DNA of 7,782 bases. Source: Bacteroidales bacterium. Lineage in GTDB: Bacteria; Bacteroidota; Bacteroidia; Bacteroidales; UBA12077. The stretch is taken from the NCBI GenBank assembly GCA_030635365.1, contig DAOVYZ010000158.1, forward strand, positions 1 to 7,782, given 5' to 3'. A program made the position numbers and the translations under genes. The notes under the pieces were generated by a model. That model made no database searches, had not been told where the DNA came from, and saw only the letters and a program-made list of their open reading frames with translations. Positions 1 through 5,711 of the stretch are shown in pieces. Position 1 is the stretch's first letter. Each line of letters opens with the position of its first letter.

Positions 1-1
1 A

Positions 2-1024
2 AATAAATCTCATAAGTCAGAATATCAAGTTAGCTTTTATGGAGGAGAGCCCTTGTTGAATATGGATTTAATAAAAAAGGTAGTAGATTACATTGAATCA
101 TTCAGTTTTGAGAAAATTAATATTGTATTTGCAATGACCACAAATGGTATATTACTCCAAAAACATGCCGAATATCTTGCAGAAAAAGATTTTAGATTAT
201 TAGTTAGTCTTGACGGAAATGAGAAACACAATTGTTACAGAGTATTTCGAAATGACAAGCCTGCATTTGATACCATAATAAAAAATATAAATTATGTGAA
301 AGATAACTATCCTGTTTTTTTTGAAAAAAGAGTAAACTTTAATTCTGTTTTAAATAACAAGAGTTCAGTATCTGAGGTTTATTCTTTTTTCAAAAAAGAA
401 TTTAACAAACATACAGCAATTACTGAAATAAATGCTGATGGTATAAAAGCAGAAAAAAAGAAAGAATTTTTAAAAATATATAAGAACTTCAATGAGAATC
501 TCTTGCAGTCAGAAGATTATGCGCAAATAGAAAAAGAAAATTACCTTTCCTTACCTAAACAAGTTGAAGTAAGTAATTTTATAATTAATCAAACTAATAA
601 TAGTTTTCATTCTTACGGTGAATTGCTCAATAATAATCATATATGTAAAATGACAGGAACTTGTTATCCATTAGCAAAAAAGTACCTTACAGCGAAAGGA
701 AAAATACTCGCATGTCAAAATGTTGACCATAAATATAGTTTTGGTAATGTAACAGATAGCAGTGTTAACCTTGATTTAGAAGGAGTAGCAAACTCGTACA
801 ATGATTATTGTATGAAATTACAAAAGATGTGTTTTAAATGCTATAATAATAAAACCTGTGATCAGTGTTTCTATTTTTTAAATATTAAAGATGAAAAACC
901 TATATGTGATGGCTTTATGAATGAAAAAGAATTTAAATCTTTTATTTCTTCAAGGGTTGAATCAATAGAGGAGAAACCATATATATATTCTGATGCAATT
1001 AGTAAATCTCAAACAACAAAATGA
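2..1024 (+). CDS. Radical SAM/SPASM peptide maturase, GG-Bacteroidales-like (5' truncated)
   Basis: The reading frame is open from base 2, so the gene begins before the window; the TTG at 53 is an internal Leu codon, not a start. The visible 340 residues open just before the GGEP motif (bases 41-52, context SFYGGEPLL), which is typical of radical SAM enzymes and contacts the amino group of S-adenosylmethionine. A TTNG strand and an SLDG motif follow. The C-terminal part is a SPASM domain: Cys codons at 662 and 713 fit C-x11-G-x4-C, then a C-x2-C-x5-C-x2-C block starts at 830, with a last Cys at 905. These should bind auxiliary 4Fe-4S clusters. The N-terminal CxxxCxxC that binds the SAM-cleaving cluster must lie upstream. 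Such cytoplasmic enzymes modify ribosomally made precursor peptides. The overlap with the pseudo-rSAM gene points to the GG-Bacteroidales maturase type; this family name rests on recognition and context, not on a search. Confidence 0.87.
   Translation, partial: NKSHKSEYQVSFYGGEPLLNMDLIKKVVDYIESFSFEKINIVFAMTTNGILLQKHAEYLAEKDFRLLVSLDGNEKHNCYRVFRNDKPAFDTIIKNINYVKDNYPVFFEKRVNFNSVLNNKSSVSEVYSFFKKEFNKHTAITEINADGIKAEKKKEFLKIYKNFNENLLQSEDYAQIEKENYLSLPKQVEVSNFIINQTNNSFHSYGELLNNNHICKMTGTCYPLAKKYLTAKGKILACQNVDHKYSFGNVTDSSVNLDLEGVANSYNDYCMKLQKMCFKCYNNKTCDQCFYFLNIKDEKPICDGFMNEKEFKSFISSRVESIEEKPYIYSDAISKSQTTK
1021..1024 (+). other. ATGA stop/start overlap, likely translational coupling
   Basis: The TGA stop of the maturase (1022-1024) overlaps the ATG of the next gene (1021-1023). 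A second in-frame ATG follows directly at 1024, so initiation could use either. No purine-rich ribosome binding site is evident in the A-rich sequence before it. The arrangement suggests that ribosomes finishing the first gene restart on the second, giving matched amounts of two proteins that probably work together. Confidence 0.7.
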
Positions 1025-2256
1025 TGCAAAAACAAGATGTTTCAACATATTTTTATTTAGAACCTTATGTCTATGTTAGTGTTAAAGGTCAAAGTGCAAT
1101 AATATATAATACTCTCAGTCATAGCATAATTGAGATCATTTCAAATACTGTAATTATCGAGTTACTTAACAAGCTTATTAATAAAAATAACTTATATGTA
1201 GTTGAATTAACAGAAAAAGATTTGAATAATGAAATAATTTCAGATTTTATCGGAAAAGCAAGAGAATTTTTTATTGGGGATTTGCTAGATGTTTCAATTT
1301 CTGATAAAAAACCTATTCAATTCATACCGGTCATAAAATTTAAAAGAGATATGAATGATACTATTGATGATGCCAGAATAATGCATGATTTAACTGAATT
1401 AACATTATTTCTAAATTCATCAAGTAATTCTATAAAAAAGCAAAATCAACAATTCCCTTTCTGTTCTTCAAATTTTACATGCAGTAATGAGTTAGATTTT
1501 AACGTTATATCAGATTTATTACCAATTGTTAAATCCAATTTGGAACAAATAAATATTTCCGGAACAGATATTTTTCATTATAGCAGATTTAATGATTTGA
1601 TAGACATAATTAAAGAAATTCCGAATATTTCATTTTTAATAAATTATCAAAATCCGAGTATCAACCGTAAAAATATTGAGATATTAAAACATATTAATGC
1701 TCGAATAAAAATATCTGTTTCACTACCAATAAAGCAAGCTGTATTATTAAATCTGATTCAATTGTTACAACAAAAAGATATTTTATATTCTTTTGATTTC
1801 AAAGTAGAAAAAGAGGAAGATGTTGAGATTTATCAAGAAATACTAACTAAGTATAATATAGAAAGTTATTCCTTTTTGCCATTTTACAACGAAGAAAATT
1901 TAAATTTGTTTGAAGAAGCTGTTTATTTATCCAAAGAAGATATTATTGAAGCAAAACCAACACAAAAAGATATATTCGCTCGCCAGGCAATCAATCAATT
2001 AAACTATGGTAAATTATTTGTTTTACCTGATAATAGTATCTACGGCAATCTGAATGTGTCAAAACTCGGTAATTTATCAGAAGATTCTATTTATGAAATG
2101 GTTGAAGCAGCATATTCTTGTAATAAAAGCTGGCAAAGACTCCGAAAAAACGTGTCCCCTTGCAAAAAATGTATTTACAACCTACTCTGTCCGCCTTTAT
2201 CAAACTACGAATATGCAATAGGACAAAATAATCTTTGTCATATAAAAAATGTATAA
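1021..2256 (+). CDS. Pseudo-radical-SAM/SPASM protein, GG-Bacteroidales system-like
   Basis: This 411-residue protein starts with a small domain (about 1-105) containing YFYLEPYVYVS and AIIYNTL. I recognise this opening from pseudo-rSAM partners of Bacteroidales peptide maturases, and it may play a RRE-like or leader-binding role (inference). From about 125 a radical-SAM-like fold begins (LTELTLFLN), but where CxxxCxxC should lie there is SSSN and a spread pair, C148 and C154. An ordinary SAM-cleaving cluster is therefore not expected. The C-terminus keeps a SPASM-like Cys set: C381-x2-C384-x5-C390 followed by PP, then C406, with C367 before it; it may still bind one Fe-S cluster. The likely role is a non-catalytic partner or scaffold for the coupled maturase. 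It has no signal peptide, so it is cytoplasmic. Length and layout look intact rather than decayed. Confidence 0.8.
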   Translation: MMQKQDVSTYFYLEPYVYVSVKGQSAIIYNTLSHSIIEIISNTVIIELLNKLINKNNLYVVELTEKDLNNEIISDFIGKAREFFIGDLLDVSISDKKPIQFIPVIKFKRDMNDTIDDARIMHDLTELTLFLNSSSNSIKKQNQQFPFCSSNFTCSNELDFNVISDLLPIVKSNLEQINISGTDIFHYSRFNDLIDIIKEIPNISFLINYQNPSINRKNIEILKHINARIKISVSLPIKQAVLLNLIQLLQQKDILYSFDFKVEKEEDVEIYQEILTKYNIESYSFLPFYNEENLNLFEEAVYLSKEDIIEAKPTQKDIFARQAINQLNYGKLFVLPDNSIYGNLNVSKLGNLSEDSIYEMVEAAYSCNKSWQRLRKNVSPCKKCIYNLLCPPLSNYEYAIGQNNLCHIKNV

Positions 2257-2293
2257 ATAAAAATAACTGACAATATAATTGTTTATTAATCAT

Positions 2294-2308
2294 GCATTTG
2301 TATAATGC
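2294..2308 (+). other. Small inverted repeat between pseudo-rSAM and tlpA-like genes
   Basis: GCATT (2294-2298) and AATGC (2304-2308) form a perfect 5-bp stem with a 5-base loop, followed by only three T. It is too weak and too T-poor to call a terminator. It could be a minor RNA structure in the 81-base gap or chance in AT-rich sequence. If it does not stop transcription, the thioredoxin gene could be co-transcribed with the maturase pair. Confidence 0.2.
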
Positions 2309-2337
2309 TTTAACCAAATTTTAAAACAACTGTAAAC

Positions 2338-2832
2338 ATGAAAAAATATATATTATTATTAATTTTTGTGAGCATTATATTTACGGGGTTTGCTCAAGAT
2401 GGCACAAAAAAAATCCCTGCAATTAACATTTATACTTTATCAGGGGATACTGTAAACACAGCCTCATTTTTTGATGGCGAAAATCCGGTTATCATTAGTT
2501 TTTGGTCTACCTGGTGTAAATATTGCATTAAGGAACTTGATGCTTTTTCAGCACTTAATAAAAGCTGGAAAAAGGAAACGGGGGTTAGAATAATTGCAAT
2601 TGCGGTTGAATCAAAAAAAGAATCCATTATTAATATGGTAAATAGAAAAAACTGGGATTTAGAGATTTATATTGACGAAAGCGGAAAATTAGCTCACACT
2701 TTAATGGGTGAAAGAATATCTCTGCCAAAACTATATTTGTTGGATAAAAATTTGACAATCGTTTATTCTCATTATGGTTTTAATAAAAAAGTTACGAATG
2801 AACTTTATCAAAACCTTATTAATAAATTGTAG
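2338..2832 (+). CDS. Secreted TlpA-like thioredoxin-fold protein
   Basis: The protein has 164 residues. Residues 1-19 form a signal peptide (MKKY, then a hydrophobic core, cleavage probably after TGFA and before QDG). There is no lipobox Cys, so the mature protein should be soluble in the periplasm. The thioredoxin fold follows: a strand VIISFWSTWC, the active site C60-K-Y-C63, an AIAVES strand, and the cis-proline loop SLPKLYLL with P130. This matches the TlpA/ResA/AhpC-TSA group, which reduces or exchanges disulfides outside the cytoplasm, often for cytochrome c or secreted cysteine proteins. The size fits a minimal single-domain member. It lies 81 bases after the pseudo-rSAM gene on the same strand, so it may process an exported, modified peptide; that link is inference. 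The start is the ATG that gives a complete signal peptide. Its exact substrate and redox direction cannot be read from the sequence. Confidence 0.88.
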   Translation: MKKYILLLIFVSIIFTGFAQDGTKKIPAINIYTLSGDTVNTASFFDGENPVIISFWSTWCKYCIKELDAFSALNKSWKKETGVRIIAIAVESKKESIINMVNRKNWDLEIYIDESGKLAHTLMGERISLPKLYLLDKNLTIVYSHYGFNKKVTNELYQNLINKL

Positions 2833-2846
2833 TTTTACCTTAAAAC

Positions 2847-2871
2847 CCGCAAGCCGTGGCATGTTTTTTTT
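2847..2871 (+). terminator. Possible weak intrinsic terminator after the tlpA-like gene
   Basis: CCGC (2847-2850) can pair with GTGG (2856-2859) around a 5-base loop, including one G-U pair. After a 4-base spacer come eight T (2864-2871). The stem is short, but it is the most GC-rich spot between the two genes and sits 14 bases after the TAG stop. It would end the upstream transcript before the permease gene. Confidence 0.35.
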
Positions 2872-2901
2872 GATAATAAGTAAACCTTAATTATATATTT
2901 A
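2869..2901 (+). promoter_or_regulatory. Bacteroidota-type promoter candidate for the permease gene
   Basis: TTTG at 2869-2872 and TATATTTA at 2894-2901 are 21 bases apart. They resemble the Bacteroides sigma-factor consensus (TTTG at -33, TAnnTTTG at -7) with one mismatch in the last base. Transcription would start about 50 bases before the permease ATG. The sequence is so AT-rich that chance matches are likely, so this is only a candidate. Confidence 0.35.
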
Positions 2902-2960
2902 TGTCATCTGTATAACTGTGCAACGACTAATCACTTGATCTAACACAAAAGTATATTTAT

Positions 2961-5345
2961 ATGATAAAGAATTACTTGAAAACAGCGTATAGATTTTTTC
3001 TGAGAAATAAAATATTTTCCATAATAAATATTATTGGACTTTCTATTGGAATGGTTTGTTTCTTTTTCATTTTAATTTATGTTATTAATGAAACAAGTTA
3101 TGACAAGTTTAACGAGAAAGGAGATCAAATTTATAGAGTATTAAGCTTGGATCACAACTATAATGATTGGATTACGCCACAAACTCCATATCAATTAGCT
3201 CCAAACTTAAAAAACAATTTCCCTGAAATAATTAAGGCTACAAGAACAATAAGATTGCCCGGAATGGAAATAAAGAAGGGAAATGATTTTATTCAAGAAC
3301 GAAATTTCCAGTGTTCAGATAATGACATTTTTGATATTTTTTCATTTTCAGTAATTAAAGGTGACTCTAAAAGTTTACTTGCAAAGCCCAATTCTGTGGT
3401 CATTTCAGAAAAAATGGCGAAAAAGTATTTTGAAAAGGAAGATCCAATAGGAAAGGTTTTAACAATTAACAACGATGGACTGGTATTAGATTTAATAGTT
3501 ACCGGAATTATAAAAGATATTCCTAAGTATTCAACATTTAAAGCCGATTTTATAGGGAGCATTGATTTAGGTATTAATGAATTGAAAAGAATGTTAAACG
3601 ATCCTTTAGTTGAAGAAAAATGGGAATATGAGTTTTTCACTACTTTTATACTCCTGCCTCCAAATTTTGATATAAATATTTTAAAAGAAAAACTAAATAC
3701 TTTTCCAGAGACATTTTTATCTGAAAAAAATCAGAAAGAATACGATTTGCAAAATCTTAATGATATTTATCTGAAATCGTCACAATTATTAAATAATTTT
3801 GTACCATCCGGCAATATAACTACACTTTATATATTTTTTTCAAGTGCCTTATTTATTCTATTAATTGCAAGTCTTAATTATATTATTCTTTCAACAGCAC
3901 TTTCTGCTGCACGTTTTAAAGAAATTGGAATAAGAAAAGTATTTGGTGCAAATAAAACTTCATTAATAAAACAAATTCAGATAGAAACTATTTTGATTAG
4001 TTGCATATCATTTGTTCTTGCCCTTACATTAGTTAATATTTTTCTACCCGTTATTAATGAACTGTTTGGTTATGAAATAATAATTGAGAAATCAAGAATT
4101 TGGCAATATGTTTTAGGTTTTATATTTGTTACTGTATTAGTAAGTTTAATTTCCGGGGCATATGTTTCATTTTATCTTTCATCTCAAAAAGTTGTTGATA
4201 TTTTTAAATCTAAATTAACTACTGTATCAAAAAGTAATTTTAAAGGGATTCTTATTATAGTCCAATTATTTATTTTTATTACTCTGACAATATTAACAAT
4301 ACTTATTAACAAACAATTACAATATTCTCAAAATAGAAATTTAGGATTTAATAAAGATAATTTACTTTTAATATATTTTTATTATGATGAATTTAATTCA
4401 TACGAAGCTTTTAAAAATGAGATAAAAACTTTTCCCGGCATAATAAGTATTTCAGGGGCTGCTTATGTTCCTCCCTCTGACGGGTTACAAGTTAATCTCT
4501 TTCCCGGTTTTAAAGATCAGTCTAAACAAATAGAAGTGGAATATATCGCTGTCGATTTTGATTTTATTGAAACCTTAGAGTTTGAACTTATTAATGGAAG
4601 AAGCTTTTCTAAAAAATATCCTGTGGATTTTTCAAACTCCGTTATTTTTAATGAAAAAGCAGTAAAAGAACTCGAAATATCTGATCCCATTGGTCAAGTT
4701 GTTGATGGGAAACAAATAATAGGTATATTAAAAAATTTTCATATACATTCATTTTATGAAAAGGTGATGCCTTTGTTTTTTTATATAGATATAGAAGAAA
4801 TAGAGGAAATTGTTGTAAGAATTCAACCTGAAAACAAACAACAAACTTTAGCTTTTGTAGAAAACAAATGGAAAGAATTAAGTCCTGAAGTTCCATTTCG
4901 ATATAATTACTTTGACGAAGCTTTAAATGATTTATATATGCAAGACAAACAATTAGGTAAAATTTTAACCATATTTTCTGCTTTATCTATTTTTATTGCA
5001 ATGCTTGGCTTATTTGGTTTATCTCTTTTTATTATCAGGCGTAAAATTAAAGAGATTAGTATTCGTAAAATCCATGGAGCATCCGTTTCTAATATTATTT
5101 TTTTACAATTAAAGAAATTTATATACCTGGTGTTAATAGCATCTGTTTTTGCTTGGCCTGTGGCTTACTTTTTAATAAGTGAATGGCTTCAAAATTTTGT
5201 TTATCATATTAGTGTATTAAATAATACTTATATTTTTATAGGAACAAGTTTATTAGCTATGTTTGTTGTGGTTACAACTGTTGTGGGTGTCATAATAATT
5301 AAAGTTAATTATACTAATCCGGTTAGTACTTTAAGATATGAATAA
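2961..5345 (+). CDS. ABC transporter permease, MacB/FtsX family with two FtsX domains
   Basis: This is a 794-residue inner-membrane protein of the large Bacteroidota MacB-PCD/FtsX type. TM1 is at about 19-43 after a short basic N-terminus, followed by a first periplasmic domain (about 44-285, with NETSYDKF and the motif VVISEKMAKKYF). The first FtsX block has membrane segments near 287-312, 343-366 and 382-405, with EIGIRKVFGA at 321-330 on the cytoplasmic loop. A second half repeats the plan: TM near 428-450, periplasmic domain to about 660, then TMs near 667-692, 720-738 and 757-780, with EISIRKIHGA at 698-707. Both IRK..GA loops are where the ATPase usually couples. Relatives move or pull on substrates from the periplasmic side (MacB-type mechanotransmission), for example lipoproteins, peptides or toxic compounds. 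No ATPase gene is adjacent, so it must come from elsewhere. The substrate is unknown; peptide export or self-protection is possible given the neighbours. The gene appears complete. Confidence 0.9.
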   Translation: MIKNYLKTAYRFFLRNKIFSIINIIGLSIGMVCFFFILIYVINETSYDKFNEKGDQIYRVLSLDHNYNDWITPQTPYQLAPNLKNNFPEIIKATRTIRLPGMEIKKGNDFIQERNFQCSDNDIFDIFSFSVIKGDSKSLLAKPNSVVISEKMAKKYFEKEDPIGKVLTINNDGLVLDLIVTGIIKDIPKYSTFKADFIGSIDLGINELKRMLNDPLVEEKWEYEFFTTFILLPPNFDINILKEKLNTFPETFLSEKNQKEYDLQNLNDIYLKSSQLLNNFVPSGNITTLYIFFSSALFILLIASLNYIILSTALSAARFKEIGIRKVFGANKTSLIKQIQIETILISCISFVLALTLVNIFLPVINELFGYEIIIEKSRIWQYVLGFIFVTVLVSLISGAYVSFYLSSQKVVDIFKSKLTTVSKSNFKGILIIVQLFIFITLTILTILINKQLQYSQNRNLGFNKDNLLLIYFYYDEFNSYEAFKNEIKTFPGIISISGAAYVPPSDGLQVNLFPGFKDQSKQIEVEYIAVDFDFIETLEFELINGRSFSKKYPVDFSNSVIFNEKAVKELEISDPIGQVVDGKQIIGILKNFHIHSFYEKVMPLFFYIDIEEIEEIVVRIQPENKQQTLAFVENKWKELSPEVPFRYNYFDEALNDLYMQDKQLGKILTIFSALSIFIAMLGLFGLSLFIIRRKIKEISIRKIHGASVSNIIFLQLKKFIYLVLIASVFAWPVAYFLISEWLQNFVYHISVLNNTYIFIGTSLLAMFVVVTTVVGVIIIKVNYTNPVSTLRYE

Positions 5346-5458
5346 TTTTAAGATTATGGAAAAATGTATAATAATATTCCTAATAAGGTATTAATTTGTC
5401 CGGTTTTCTAAGTTGAAATAAATCTGTGCTATGCTTGCGGATTTTAAGGAACTTATAG

Positions 5459-5470
5459 AAAAACGTTTTT
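5459..5470. repeat. 12-bp perfect palindrome
   Basis: AAAAACGTTTTT is fully self-complementary and runs directly into the tandem repeat and more T. It could be a binding site for a dimeric regulator or part of a weak bidirectional terminator, but with no loop it cannot form a normal hairpin by itself. In sequence this AT-rich it may be chance. Confidence 0.35.
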
Positions 5471-5498
5471 TTTAAAAATCCTATTTTAAAAATCCTAT
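5471..5498. repeat. Two perfect tandem copies of a 14-bp unit
   Basis: The unit TTTAAAAATCCTAT occurs at 5471-5484 and again, without mismatch, at 5485-5498; a T-run follows. Exact tandem duplication suggests recent slippage, or a duplicated binding site about 80-100 bases upstream of the sensor's -7 box. No third copy was noticed elsewhere in the window. Confidence 0.8.
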
Positions 5499-5576
5499 TT
5501 TTTTTAATTTGTATTATCAGGTTGTTTCAAGGATACTAAATACTAAATGAAAAAACACTTTTTTTGAGATAAGATG

Positions 5577-5607
5577 TTTTATCGTTTCTTGCAAAATTAT
5601 ATATTTG
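5577..5607 (+). promoter_or_regulatory. Bacteroidota-type promoter candidate for the sensor gene
   Basis: TATATTTG at 5600-5607 matches the Bacteroidota -7 consensus TAnnTTTG exactly. The -33 position holds TTTT (5577-5580) with a spacing of 19, one base away from TTTG. Transcription would start near 5613, leaving a leader of about 100 bases before the ATG at 5712. It is the best promoter match noticed in the window. Confidence 0.5.
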
Positions 5608-5711
5608 TTAATGAAATATCCTGTAAATCGTTATTAATATGACTTAGAGAAAGGTACCTGGTTTTGGTAACTGTCAGATATTATGGACTTAATTGCAAAA
5701 AAATAGAAATT

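Larger units (their letters stand above)
5346..5711 (+). other. 366-base non-coding gap before the sensor gene
   Basis: No protein gene is supported here. Both strands hold only very short frames; the most protein-like is 14 codons at 5431-5475 (MLADFKELIEKRFF), which could be a gene remnant or chance. The stretch contains a 12-bp palindrome, a perfect 14-bp tandem repeat followed by a T-run, and a well-formed -7 box at 5600-5607. A small TACC/GGTA inverted repeat (5655-5669) lies between that box and the sensor ATG. No strong terminator hairpin follows the permease stop. The length and promoter suggest that the sensor is transcribed separately. Confidence 0.6.

Noticed and set aside
53..1024. 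A complete 323-residue protein starting at TTG 53
   Set aside because: The same frame is open back to base 2 and encodes the GGEP motif just before the TTG, so the TTG is internal and the gene is cut by the window edge.
2293..2300. TGCATTTG as a -7 box for the thioredoxin gene
   Set aside because: It differs from TAnnTTTG in the second base and no TTTG lies at the right distance upstream; cannot be separated from chance.
2087..2317. Minus-strand frame of 76 codons
   Set aside because: It overlaps the SPASM-like end of the pseudo-rSAM gene on the opposite strand and has no recognisable feature.
3293..3640. Minus-strand frame of 115 codons
   Set aside because: It lies within the permease's first periplasmic domain, antisense, with low-complexity composition typical of shadow frames.
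4648..4896. Minus-strand frame of 82 codons
   Set aside because: It is antisense to the second periplasmic domain of the permease and shows no domain or start signal.
5376..5395. CCT/AGG hairpin after the permease stop as a terminator
   Set aside because: The stem is only three pairs before mismatches and no T-run follows directly.
5655..5669. TACC/GGTA inverted repeat in the sensor leader as a riboswitch or attenuator
   Set aside because: The stem has four pairs and no extended conserved structure or T-run was seen.
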